From: Nocardia caishijiensis NBRC 108228
GTDB taxonomy: Bacteria; Actinomycetota; Actinomycetes; Mycobacteriales; Mycobacteriaceae
Length of the DNA: 64,000 bases
NCBI RefSeq assembly: GCF_001612825.1
Contig: NZ_BDBE01000030.1
Coordinates: 62,001 to 126,000, forward strand
Reading direction: 5' to 3'
Both the position numbers and the translations under genes were made by a program. A model generated the notes under the pieces. It saw only the letters and a list, made by a program, of their open reading frames with translations, was not told the origin of the DNA and ran no database searches. Positions 1 through 8,113 of this stretch are shown piece after piece (position 1 is the first letter of the stretch; each line of letters starts with the position of its first letter).

Positions 1-1321
1 CCTCTCGGGCGTTGATCCGGAACTTCGAGACCAGTTCCTCGGTGGTCATCCTCGTGCTCGGGTCGGGCGAGGGGCTGCCCTTGGGGTAGGTCCGCTCCGC
101 GACGAAAGTGGTGCCCCTGGCGTCGACTTCGACCTTGGTCGGGCGTGCCGAAGGGTGGGCGGACAGTGCCTTGAAGTAGTCCGGGTGCGGCGCGAAGGTG
201 ACCTTGTCCATCAGGCCGAGCACCGAGTCGCTGAAGACGAGTTCCGGTGCGTGCCAAGCCCTGCTCGGGGTGACCCGGTGCGCGCCGACCGACAGACCGT
301 GCGCGATGTCGAATTGCGCGTCGTGGGTCTTCTCGATGACCCGGCTCTGCCACAACGGGTGCATGACCGCGGCTTCGCCCCAGCAGCGGATGGCGTCGAT
401 CTCCTCGGGCCGGATGTCGTTGGTCTCGAGGATCTCGGTCAGCGCGTGCAGCGGCGCGTGCAGGATCCGGCAGTGCGGGTAGGGCTTGTAGGACTGTTCG
501 GCCAGGAACCGCCATTCGGTGCCGAGCGCGTCGGTGAGGTTCTGCGGTTCCCACCGGCGGGTGCCGATGTACTTGCGGAAACCGACCTCGGCGTCGTCGA
601 GGATCTCCAGGTCACCGGTGTGACCGAGCTCGGCCATGAAGACCGCGGTCAGGCTGGCCTGGGTCAGCGTGCCCGCGAGCAGGTACTTGAGGGTGGAACT
701 GGGAGCGTGCTTGATCCACGGCCGCATCGAGTTCACCGGGGCGGTGGCGGCGGCGATGCCCAGCGCGTTGGCCAGGGTCTCGGTGGATTGCCCCGCCAAT
801 TTGCCCGCGGCCGCGGTACCGCCGAAGACGGTGACGCTGTAGCCGATCACGGGCGACAGATCCATCGAATCGTTCTGGACGTCACGCAGGTAATCCATCG
901 ACTTGTAGAAGCGGTAGGACATCTCGTGTGAGAGCGCGACGGCGGCGAGCACCTCTCGACCGGATCGGCCACGGCTCTCGGCCATGGCCATCGTGGTCGG
1001 CAGGACGTAGGGCGAGACGTGGCCCGGGGGCAGCACCGCGTCGAAGTCCAGGGCATTGATCAGTTCGCCGTTGGCGAAGGAGGCGCCGAAGATCGACACC
1101 CGGTCGTCGGTGCCGATGATGGTGGCGTCGCCGTCGGTGCCGCCGGTGAGCTTGCCGTACTGGATGCCGATCTTGCCCTTGGGTTCCTCGACGGCGCCGA
1201 GCGCGCAGCCCATCGCGTCGAGCAGCAAGCGCTTGGCTTCGTCGACGGCTTCGGGAGGAAGGGTGTCGTAGTTCGCGCCGGTGGTGAACCGGGCCAGTTG
1301 CTCGACGATGGTGTCGGCCAT
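1..1321 (-). CDS. MmgE/PrpD family protein (C-terminus cut by window edge)
   Basis: The reverse strand reads from an ATG at 1321 to the left edge without a stop (440 codons), beginning MADTIVEQLARFTTGANYDT, with the family's early motif LLLDAMGCALGA and later RPWIKHAPSSTLKYLLAGT. MmgE/PrpD enzymes include 2-methylcitrate dehydratase, cis-aconitate decarboxylase and iminodisuccinate epimerase, so the family is clear but the reaction is not. Most of the usual 450-500 residues are present and only the last few are missing. The GAF-LuxR gene lies upstream on the same strand, and the 103-bp gap between them carries an AT-rich palindrome. Its place beside a LuxR regulator and an importer operon suggests a catabolic hydratase, dehydratase or isomerase rather than the propionate-cycle enzyme; no citrate synthase or lyase gene is nearby. 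Confidence 0.85.
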   Translation of the reverse strand, partial: MADTIVEQLARFTTGANYDTLPPEAVDEAKRLLLDAMGCALGAVEEPKGKIGIQYGKLTGGTDGDATIIGTDDRVSIFGASFANGELINALDFDAVLPPGHVSPYVLPTTMAMAESRGRSGREVLAAVALSHEMSYRFYKSMDYLRDVQNDSMDLSPVIGYSVTVFGGTAAAGKLAGQSTETLANALGIAAATAPVNSMRPWIKHAPSSTLKYLLAGTLTQASLTAVFMAELGHTGDLEILDDAEVGFRKYIGTRRWEPQNLTDALGTEWRFLAEQSYKPYPHCRILHAPLHALTEILETNDIRPEEIDAIRCWGEAAVMHPLWQSRVIEKTHDAQFDIAHGLSVGAHRVTPSRAWHAPELVFSDSVLGLMDKVTFAPHPDYFKALSAHPSARPTKVEVDARGTTFVAERTYPKGSPSPDPSTRMTTEELVSKFRINARE

Positions 1322-1376
1322 GGACTGTCCTCTCACGGGGGTGCGAGGACAGCAGACCTGCCCGCACCATTGCTTG

Positions 1377-1390
1377 CACTATATATTATG
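1377..1390. promoter_or_regulatory. AT-rich palindrome site 1 (upstream of PrpD gene)
   Basis: CACTATATATTATG matches the window's recurring palindrome CATAATATATTATG at 12 of 14 positions and is flanked by TGC/GCA-like bases. It lies 56 bp before the PrpD start, in DNA otherwise about two-thirds GC. It could be an operator, an unusually AT-rich -10 region, or both. Confidence 0.55.
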
Positions 1391-1424
1391 TAAGCATTGC
1401 GAATGGGTTTCCGGCAACGCCGAC

Positions 1425-2477
1425 TCAGTGGACGGTACTGCCGCGCAGCCAGTACGCGACAGCTTCGGCGCGATTCGCCGCACCGAGTTTGCGCAGGATA
1501 TGGGTGATGTGAGTCTTGACCGTCGCCTCGGAAATCGCCAGGTCGCGCGCGATCTGGCGATTCGCTCGCCCCGCCGCCAGCAATTCGACCACTTCGACTT
1601 CGCGCGACGAGAGCGCCTGACCCTGAGGCGGGCAACCACCGGCCGCGTGGCCGGTCAGCCGATCCAGTCCGCTGCGCAGGGTGGTCACGCCGTCGAGCAA
1701 GCTCGCACCGGCCAGTGCGTGGCCCAGCCCGGCGGCGAAGACCGCGAGCATCGCCCGCGCGGTGGCGTCGGCTTCGCGCCGTTGGAAGTAGTAGTCGCCG
1801 TGCACCAGCCCGACGACGGAACCGTGCAGGGTCAGCGGCGCGACAGCATAGGAACTGCAGTGCGTCATCTCCACCAGCGGTCGGACGACACGGGGATTGT
1901 GCTGAACGTCGAAGACCAGTCCCGGTCGGGCCCGCTGCACGATGTCGCTCTCGACCAGGTGGCCGTCCAGGGTCGGTGAGGACTCGCGTCCGGCCGCCAG
2001 GATCGCCTCGGCCCAAGGCTTGTCGTCGACGACGAACATGGTGTGCAGGTGCCAACGCTGGCCTTCGGTCCTCGACACGAGTGCGCGGTCGAAACCCATC
2101 GCGCCCATCGCCTCCGCGGCCCGGCTCAGCAAGTCGTCGACGCCGCGTGCGCCGTGTAATCGCGTGATCGCCTGTGCGGCCATCCGCAGGTGCGTGGCCG
2201 AACTCGCGGCGTCGACCGCGGCGAGTTCGATCTCGGCGGCGCGAATGCGAGCCAGTAGCGCGGTCGTTCGCTGGATGTCCGCGTGATCGGTGATGCCGGA
2301 AAGTGCGGCCACGGCCTCGTCCCACAACTGGGTGAGCAGCCGCTTGGCCGCGTCGGGGGAGTGGGTGCCGGGCGGCTGGATCCGGCGTCCGAGGATTTCC
2401 GACGCTTCGGTGGCGACGGCGATGAGCTCGGCCTCGACTGTCACGCCGCCGTGGGGTGCCCTCATGTCGATCACCAC
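1425..2477 (-). CDS. GAF-domain LuxR-family transcriptional regulator
   Basis: This 350-residue protein has a helical N-terminus, a GAF-like sensor region at about residues 105-240 (GFDRALVSRTEGQRWHLHTM to GSVVGLVHGDYY), and a LuxR/GerE HTH at about 287-347 (SSREVEVVELLAAG, then EATVKTHITHILRKLGAANR). It has no receiver domain, so it probably senses a small molecule directly. It is a clear paralogue of the regulator at 37966-39060, sharing the GAF core and an almost identical HTH tail. It lies upstream of and codirectional with the PrpD gene and divergent from the ABC importer operon, so it plausibly controls one or both. The ATG at 2477 gives the longest frame; an ATG at 2465 is an alternative. 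Confidence 0.88.
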   Translation of the reverse strand: MVIDMRAPHGGVTVEAELIAVATEASEILGRRIQPPGTHSPDAAKRLLTQLWDEAVAALSGITDHADIQRTTALLARIRAAEIELAAVDAASSATHLRMAAQAITRLHGARGVDDLLSRAAEAMGAMGFDRALVSRTEGQRWHLHTMFVVDDKPWAEAILAAGRESSPTLDGHLVESDIVQRARPGLVFDVQHNPRVVRPLVEMTHCSSYAVAPLTLHGSVVGLVHGDYYFQRREADATARAMLAVFAAGLGHALAGASLLDGVTTLRSGLDRLTGHAAGGCPPQGQALSSREVEVVELLAAGRANRQIARDLAISEATVKTHITHILRKLGAANRAEAVAYWLRGSTVH

Positions 2478-2516
2478 GTGTCTACTCCAGTCCTCATACC
2501 ACTACTGCACAGAATA

Positions 2517-2530
2517 TGCAATATATAACG
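2517..2530. promoter_or_regulatory. Weak AT-rich palindrome-like site in LuxR/ABC divergent region
   Basis: The 244-bp gap between the GAF-LuxR gene and the first permease holds two AT-rich islands. The first, TGCAATATATAACG, matches the recurring palindrome at only 9 of 14 positions. The second, at about 2650-2664 (CATATTTAATATT), fits poorly and may be a -10 region for the operon. Confidence 0.3.
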
Positions 2531-2707
2531 CGAGAGCGCGGTGTGCGTCCGAATCGTGTCCGAGACTCCGGCTCCACATCAGCCGCTGGTCGCAGCCCTG
2601 TCAACCCTTCGGTTGATCGCAGGTCGATCTTCTTGTGAGGTACGACACCGCATATTTAATATTTCGCACAGTCTGCGAGAGTGATCTGAGTCTCAGAGGA
2701 GAAACCC

Positions 2708-2725
2708 ATGCGGGGAGCATCATGA
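2708..2725 (+). other. Possible five-residue leader ORF overlapping the permease start
   Basis: An ATG at 2708 follows a good Shine-Dalgarno (AGAGGAG, six bases upstream) but reads only M-R-G-A-S before a TGA that overlaps the ATG of the permease (ATGA at 2722). This arrangement allows translational coupling. The permease ATG also has its own GGGGAG at suitable spacing, so the leader may be incidental. Confidence 0.3.
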
Positions 2726-3741
2726 CGACGTCCACTGCGGCGGCCACCACGCCCCGCCCCAGCCTGCGCGAGCAGCTCGGCCGCTCGGAACAGGCCTATT
2801 TCGTTCTCGGTATCACCGTCGTGCTGTGTGTCGTCGGTGCCGCGACGACACCGGGGTTCCTGACAACCGGAAACTTTGCCAGTCTGTTGCGGCTGTCGGC
2901 GGCCTTCGGAATTCTGGCCGTCGGCGTCGCCATCGTCATCCTGGGCAAAGGCATCGACCTGTCGATCGCCGGTGTCGCGCTCGGCTGCGCCCAGGCCACG
3001 CTCGCGCTGATGTCGAGCGGCATGCCCGAGTGGCAGGCGATCGCGATCGCCGCGGCGGTCGCGCTGAGCGTCGGCCTCGTCAACGGCGTGCTCGTGGCCT
3101 ATGTCGAAGTGCCGTCACTGTTCGTCACGCTGGCCACCGGTCTGCTCGTCATCGGCGGGGTGGACATGCTGCTGCTCGACAGCAACTACTACGCGCTGCC
3201 CGGCGGTTCATGGATCGCGGAGCTGAGCAACGGCTCGATCCTCGGTGTGCCACGGCCGATCATCATCGCGGCGGCCGTCTTCGTGCTGGCCTGGCTCTTC
3301 GTCACCTACACCTCGGCGGGCCGGTTGATCCGGGCGATGGGCGACAACTTCGCCACCGCCCGTGCCACCGGTGCCCCCGTTCGCCCGTTGCAGGTGCTCA
3401 CCTACGTGATCTCCGCGCTGCTCGCCCTGCTCGCCGGATACCTGACGGTGTCGATCCAGGGCAGCGTGCAGACCACCGTCACCTCCTTCGACCCGCTGCT
3501 GTTCACCGCGCTCACCGCGACCGTGATCGGTGGTATCTCGCTGGCCGGTGGTCGCGGCTCGATTCTCGGGGTGCTCGCCGGCTCGCTGTTCATCGGTGTG
3601 CTCAACAACCTGCTCGTGCTGCACGGCCTCACCTCCGCTGTGCAGGACCTGATCCGCGGCGGTGTGCTCATCGCGGCCATCGCACTCGACTCGTGGCTGC
3701 ATCCGCGCGACGAGGAAACCGCCAAGAGCGGCGAACTGTAA
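2722..3741 (+). CDS. ABC importer permease, ribose/RbsC type
   Basis: This 339-residue permease is of the branched-chain/ribose (BPD_transp_2) type with about eight to ten hydrophobic segments. It carries the family signatures LGKGIDLSIAGVALG (near residue 75) and VIGGISLAGGRGSILG (near residue 270). I chose the ATG at 2722 because the longer frame from 2635 adds an implausible N-terminus and GGGGAG sits just before 2722. It is the first gene of a same-strand operon: permease, binding protein, permease-propeller fusion, propeller, ATPase, hydrolase. It should form a heterodimer with the permease half of the 4861-7029 protein. The substrate is unknown; the family imports sugars but also autoinducer-2, purines and other small polar compounds. 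Confidence 0.9.
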   Translation: MTTSTAAATTPRPSLREQLGRSEQAYFVLGITVVLCVVGAATTPGFLTTGNFASLLRLSAAFGILAVGVAIVILGKGIDLSIAGVALGCAQATLALMSSGMPEWQAIAIAAAVALSVGLVNGVLVAYVEVPSLFVTLATGLLVIGGVDMLLLDSNYYALPGGSWIAELSNGSILGVPRPIIIAAAVFVLAWLFVTYTSAGRLIRAMGDNFATARATGAPVRPLQVLTYVISALLALLAGYLTVSIQGSVQTTVTSFDPLLFTALTATVIGGISLAGGRGSILGVLAGSLFIGVLNNLLVLHGLTSAVQDLIRGGVLIAAIALDSWLHPRDEETAKSGEL

Positions 3742-3783
3742 AGCCACCCTCGAAACCCCTTCGCTCACAAGGAGTCTTCAACG

Positions 3784-4854
3784 ATGAAGAAGATGATCGC
3801 CCTCGCTCTCGCCTCGGTCTCGGCCGTCGTACTCGCAGGCTGTTCCACCGGCGCTCGAACCTCGTCCACCGGACCGGCGGGAGGTGAGGGTCAGACCTTC
3901 GGTGAGAACGTGCAACTGTTCGACGCGACGCAGAAGGTGCACGAGTCGATGCAGGGCAAGCGGGTCGCCTTCGTCCCGATCCTGTACAAGGGCTACAACC
4001 TGACGATGAACTGGGGCGCCTCGATGGAGCGTGCCTTCGGCAATCTCGGCGCCGACTTCCAGATCCACGACCCCAACTTCGACACCGACAAGATGACCAG
4101 GATCATCAGCGACCTGATCGCCCGCAAGGCCGTCGATGTGCTGATCCTGCACAACCCCGACGTCGGTGTGCTGTCCAAGCAGATCGAGGACGCCCAGCGC
4201 GCGGGTATCTACACGGTGGTGGTCAACATGATCTCGAGCCGTCTCGGCGACGCCTACATCGGTGTCGACAACCTCGCCGCCGCCGAGGACATCGCCCAGC
4301 GCGCCGTGCAGGACTGCGAAAAGCGCGGGGCCCCCAAGCGATTGGCGATCATCGACGGTCCTGGCAACGACGCGGCCTCGCTGCTGTGGTCCAAAGGCGT
4401 GCGCAACGTGCTCGACCCGGCAGGCTTCGAGGTGGTGACCACCGCGCACACCCAGTGGCAGAACTCGCTCGCGCAGCAGGCCGCCGAGTCGATCATCCAG
4501 CAGCAGAAGAACAACTTCTGCGGATTCCTGGTGACCTACGACCTCAACTCCGTGGCCGTCGGTGACGCCGTGCAGAGCGCGGTCTCGCGCGGGGTGATCC
4601 CCGCCGATTCCCTCGGCACGTACACGATGGCCGCCGACACCGTGTGGTGTGACGCGCTGCGCGCGGGCAAGGTGACGGCCTCGGCCTCCTACGATGTCCA
4701 GGGCGTCGGCACCGCCGCGGTGGTCACGACCCAGCAGTTGATCCAGACCGGAGCCCCGGCGGGCAGCAGCCACACCGTCGCGTTCGTGCCGCACACCATC
4801 GTGGATCGCGCGAACGTCGACAACACCACCATCGCCTGCTACAAGGGGCAGTGA
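3784..4854 (+). CDS. ABC importer substrate-binding lipoprotein
   Basis: This 356-residue protein starts MKKMIALALASVSAVVLAGC, a lipoprotein signal with lipobox LAGC, so the mature protein is tethered outside the membrane at Cys19. The remainder has the type I periplasmic-binding fold of the ribose-binding class: an early GKRVAFVPILYKGYNLTMN, repeated hinge strands such as KRLAIIDGPGNDAASLLWSK, and a C-terminal FVPHTIVDRANVDN. A GGAG-type ribosome site precedes the ATG. It lies 42 bp after the first permease and six bases before the fusion permease. It sets the specificity of the importer, but the ligand cannot be read from the sequence. Confidence 0.92.
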   Translation: MKKMIALALASVSAVVLAGCSTGARTSSTGPAGGEGQTFGENVQLFDATQKVHESMQGKRVAFVPILYKGYNLTMNWGASMERAFGNLGADFQIHDPNFDTDKMTRIISDLIARKAVDVLILHNPDVGVLSKQIEDAQRAGIYTVVVNMISSRLGDAYIGVDNLAAAEDIAQRAVQDCEKRGAPKRLAIIDGPGNDAASLLWSKGVRNVLDPAGFEVVTTAHTQWQNSLAQQAAESIIQQQKNNFCGFLVTYDLNSVAVGDAVQSAVSRGVIPADSLGTYTMAADTVWCDALRAGKVTASASYDVQGVGTAAVVTTQQLIQTGAPAGSSHTVAFVPHTIVDRANVDNTTIACYKGQ

Positions 4855-4860
4855 GCGGCG

Positions 4861-7029
4861 ATGAAACTGCAATCACGCTCGCGGGGAGTCGATGCCTTCC
4901 CCCTGACCGGCGGGAAGTGGCGTGATCGGCTCGCCCCGGCCAGAGCATTGTCCGACCTGTTCGAAAAGCGCTGGATGGAGGGCGCGGTCCCGCTGGCCCT
5001 CGCTCTGCTGCTCAGCTTGTTGTTCGTCTTCTTCACCCCGGTCGGCCCGGCCGACACCCCGATCATCATGGACGAGGTGTCGGAGAAGGGGCTGCTCGCC
5101 ATCGGGCTCACCGTGGTGCTTGTCTGCGGCGGTATCGACCTGTCGATCGGTTCGATGGTCGGGTTGACGGCGATCGGCGCGATGGTCGCTTCCCGCGCCT
5201 GGGATTGGCCGATGGCCCTTGTCGCGCCGGGCGCGGTGGTGTTCGGTGCGCTGCTGGGCAGTGTGAACGGTTACTTCATCGCCTACCGCAAGATGCGGCC
5301 GTTCATCACGACGCTGGTCACGCTTGTCGCCTTCGGCGGTGCCGCCGCCGCGCTGCAGTCGGCGTTCAGTTTCGACTTGAGCATGCCCAAGCCCGATATC
5401 GTCTGGGACTTCCTCGGCGAGGGCAGCATCGCGCTGATCCCGACCGGGTGGCTCTTCTTCGGGTGCGTGCTGATCGTCGTGCACGTCGGCCTCACCCGGT
5501 CGCGGTGGGGTTGGTGGGTCGCCGCGGTCGGCAGCGATCGGCGTTCGGCGCGGCGCAACGGTATTCCCGTGGACCGGGTGACGTTCTTCGTCTACGTCCT
5601 CTCCGGTGCGCTGGCCGGGTTGGCCGCTCTGCTCACCTCGGCTCGGGTCGGGCGCACCGACCCGGACGTCGGCCAGGGCTGGGAGATCATCGCCCTGACC
5701 GCCGTGGTGCTCGGTGGCGTCAGCCTCAAGGGCGGTCGCGGATCGGTGCTGCGGGCGACCGTCGGCATCATCGTGGTGCAGGTGATCCAGCAGGCCACCG
5801 TGGCCTTGCGACTCGAAGGGTCCTACTACACGGTCATTCTCGCCACCGCACTGCTCGTCTTCGCGGTGCTCGACCTGCAGTGGGGCAAATACCGGCAGCG
5901 CACCGCCGACAAGCTCAAGATCGATCCGGGCCGGATCACCCTCGGCCCGCTCATCGATGTCACCGAGCCGGGCACGGTGTGGACGATCAACAACAGGACC
6001 ACCGACGCACCCCCGATCGGTCTCGGCAAGATCGAAGGCGCCGAGGACTGCGCGGTCGACCCGGAGGGCCATGTCTACTGCGGTGATCGTCGCGGCTGGG
6101 TGTGGCGTTTCCGTGCCGACAACCCGGACGAGGGCGAGATCTTCGCTCGCACAGGCGGTTTCCCACTCGGCCACGGGTGGGATCGGGACGGGCAACTCCT
6201 CGTCGCGGTCGGCGGCATGGGTATCTACCGGATCTCCCCGGACGGTGAGTCCGAACCGATCGCGACGAAGGTCAAGCGCAGTCGGTTTTCCCTGCTCGAC
6301 GATTCCGCCTTACGCGCGGTCGACGACCTGGACGTGGCGCCGGACGGTTCGATCTACGTGTCGGACTTCTCGACGCGAACCAACGCCGCCGAATACCTGG
6401 TGGAGCTGGTGGAATCGCGGGCCAACGGGCGTGTGGTCCGGATCGATCCCGACGGCGGAACCGAGGTCGTCGTCTCGAACAGCGTGTTCCCCAACGGCAT
6501 CTGCACCTCGCACGACGGCCAGTCGATCCTCATCGCCAGCACCGGGCTGTGCCGGGTGGACCGGCTCTGGATCGCCGGACCCAAGCAGGGGCAGCTGGAG
6601 CCGGTGCTGGAGAACCTGCCCGGCAACCCCGACAATCTCAATCGCTCCTCCGACGGCAACTACTGGCTGCCGTTCGTGTCGATGCGTACGCCGATGTCGG
6701 ACCTGCTCAACCGCTACCCGGCCGTCCGCAGGCGGATGACCAAGGAGGTCCCGCTCGACAGCTGGGTGGTGCCGCAGCTCAACGTGTCGTGCGTGATGAA
6801 GTTCAACGATAGCGGCGAGGTCCTTCAGGTGCTGTGGGATTCGTCGCTGGCGAACTATCCGATGGTGACCGCGGTCAAGGAGCGGGCAGGACAGTTGTAT
6901 CTGTGCGGTGTCAGCAACAACCGCATCGGTCGACTCACCCTCGACCCGAGCGAGGTCGGAACGATCGATCCGGCCGCGGTTCCCGGGCTGATCGTGCCCG
7001 GCCGATCGATGGTGGAGGTGCGGCGGTGA
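4861..7029 (+). CDS. ABC permease fused to a strictosidine-synthase/SMP-30-like beta-propeller
   Basis: This 722-residue protein joins two domains normally encoded separately. Residues 1-345 are a full RbsC-type permease (CGGIDLSIGSMVGL near 90-103, VVLGGVSLKGGRGS near 282-296). After a short charged linker, residues about 385-720 form a six-bladed propeller of the strictosidine synthase/SMP-30/gluconolactonase class, with SNSVFPNGICTSHDGQSILI, LENLPGNPDNLNRSSDGNYW and LDSWVVPQLNVSC. The frame is continuous with no stop or start at the junction. Permeases of this type usually end in the cytoplasm, so the propeller should face inward and could hydrolyse or bind the substrate as it enters. The next gene overlaps its stop codon (GTGA). 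The fusion is seen directly; the channelling role is inference. Confidence 0.88.
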   Translation: MKLQSRSRGVDAFPLTGGKWRDRLAPARALSDLFEKRWMEGAVPLALALLLSLLFVFFTPVGPADTPIIMDEVSEKGLLAIGLTVVLVCGGIDLSIGSMVGLTAIGAMVASRAWDWPMALVAPGAVVFGALLGSVNGYFIAYRKMRPFITTLVTLVAFGGAAAALQSAFSFDLSMPKPDIVWDFLGEGSIALIPTGWLFFGCVLIVVHVGLTRSRWGWWVAAVGSDRRSARRNGIPVDRVTFFVYVLSGALAGLAALLTSARVGRTDPDVGQGWEIIALTAVVLGGVSLKGGRGSVLRATVGIIVVQVIQQATVALRLEGSYYTVILATALLVFAVLDLQWGKYRQRTADKLKIDPGRITLGPLIDVTEPGTVWTINNRTTDAPPIGLGKIEGAEDCAVDPEGHVYCGDRRGWVWRFRADNPDEGEIFARTGGFPLGHGWDRDGQLLVAVGGMGIYRISPDGESEPIATKVKRSRFSLLDDSALRAVDDLDVAPDGSIYVSDFSTRTNAAEYLVELVESRANGRVVRIDPDGGTEVVVSNSVFPNGICTSHDGQSILIASTGLCRVDRLWIAGPKQGQLEPVLENLPGNPDNLNRSSDGNYWLPFVSMRTPMSDLLNRYPAVRRRMTKEVPLDSWVVPQLNVSCVMKFNDSGEVLQVLWDSSLANYPMVTAVKERAGQLYLCGVSNNRIGRLTLDPSEVGTIDPAAVPGLIVPGRSMVEVRR

Positions 7030-8108
7030 ATCGGACGATCAACGCCATGAAGGAATGGCTGAACCCCGACTGGGCCCGGCATCGCACGGTGCCGCCGTTC
7101 GAGGCGGGTCTGCGGCCCAATCGCCGCCTCGACGAGGGCGTGACTCTGCTGCCCGATGCCGAGTTCGAACCCGACGACGTGCGTATCCGTGACAACGGAG
7201 AAGTCGTCTTCTCCAGTGGTGACAGCATTTTCACGCTCGCCGACGGCACCGTCACGCGACTGGTGACGCTCGGTGGGCAGGTCGGCAGTCTGTTGGTCGC
7301 CGATGATCGTATAGTCGCCGCCGTCGAGGGCGTCGGCCTCGTGACAGTCGACGGGAGCGGAGTGGCCACCGACCTGTGCACCGATCCCGAGCTGGCCGCG
7401 TGCGTCACCGATCTGACGTTGCTGCCGGACGGTGTCGTGTTGGCGACCATCGGCTCCCGCGAGATACCGGATTGGTCCGCCGCGCTGGTCGCCGACGACC
7501 GGAGTGGGCGCATCGTGCGCGTCGACGGATCGCACGCCGAGGTGGTCGCCGAGGGTCTCGGCTGGCCGGGGGGCATCGAAAGTACCGGCGAGGGTGAGGT
7601 TCTGGTATCGCTGGGCTTCGACCACCGCATCGAACGCCGCACCGTGGCCGCACCGAGCAAGCCCGGAACCGCGGTGGCGTCGAATCTGCCGGTGTATCCG
7701 GGCCGGATGGCCGCCACCACGGACGGCTGGTGGGTCGCCGCGCCGTACGCGCGCAATCGCTTCACCGAATTGCTGCTCGACGAACCGGCATTGCTACGCG
7801 AGATGACCACGACGATTCGTCAGGACCAATGGTTCGTCCCACGCCTGCGGTGCCCGGATCCCTACACCGACACTCTGCAGCTGGGCCAGCTACGCGTACA
7901 CGGCGTGATCAAACCGTGGGCGCCCGCGCGCTCCTACGGTCTGGCTTTCCGCATCGATCAGCGGGGACGCATCGCCGAAAGTGTGCATTCGCGCGCGGAC
8001 AGCGACCGCCACGGGGTCACCGGCGTGGTGTCACGTGACGGGCGGATCGTGGTGGCGGCGCGCGGTTTCCGCAACCTGCTCGAGCCGCAGACAGACAACG
8101 AAAGGTGA
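7026..8108 (+). CDS. Strictosidine-synthase/SMP-30-like beta-propeller protein
   Basis: The GTG at 7026 overlaps the stop of the fusion gene, which fixes the start and implies translational coupling. The 360-residue product has no signal peptide or membrane segment and should be cytoplasmic. Its blades resemble those of the fused propeller: GWPGGIESTGEGEVLVSLGF, LPVYPGRMAATTDGWWVAAP and RHGVTGVVSRDGRIVVAARG. Known members of this superfamily hydrolyse lactones or esters, using a calcium ion, or are catalytically silent; I cannot assign metal ligands with confidence. Two different propellers in one importer operon suggest either a hetero-oligomer or two successive hydrolytic steps. Confidence 0.82.
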   Translation: MNRTINAMKEWLNPDWARHRTVPPFEAGLRPNRRLDEGVTLLPDAEFEPDDVRIRDNGEVVFSSGDSIFTLADGTVTRLVTLGGQVGSLLVADDRIVAAVEGVGLVTVDGSGVATDLCTDPELAACVTDLTLLPDGVVLATIGSREIPDWSAALVADDRSGRIVRVDGSHAEVVAEGLGWPGGIESTGEGEVLVSLGFDHRIERRTVAAPSKPGTAVASNLPVYPGRMAATTDGWWVAAPYARNRFTELLLDEPALLREMTTTIRQDQWFVPRLRCPDPYTDTLQLGQLRVHGVIKPWAPARSYGLAFRIDQRGRIAESVHSRADSDRHGVTGVVSRDGRIVVAARGFRNLLEPQTDNER

Positions 8109-8113
8109 GCACC

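Noticed and set aside
155..931. Plus-strand open frames opposite the left-edge gene
   Set aside because: The minus strand carries a continuous MmgE/PrpD frame there; the plus frames show only shadow composition.
2649..2666. AT-rich stretch CATATTTAATATTTCG as another copy of the palindrome
   Set aside because: It fits the consensus poorly and is better explained as a promoter -10 region of the ABC operon.
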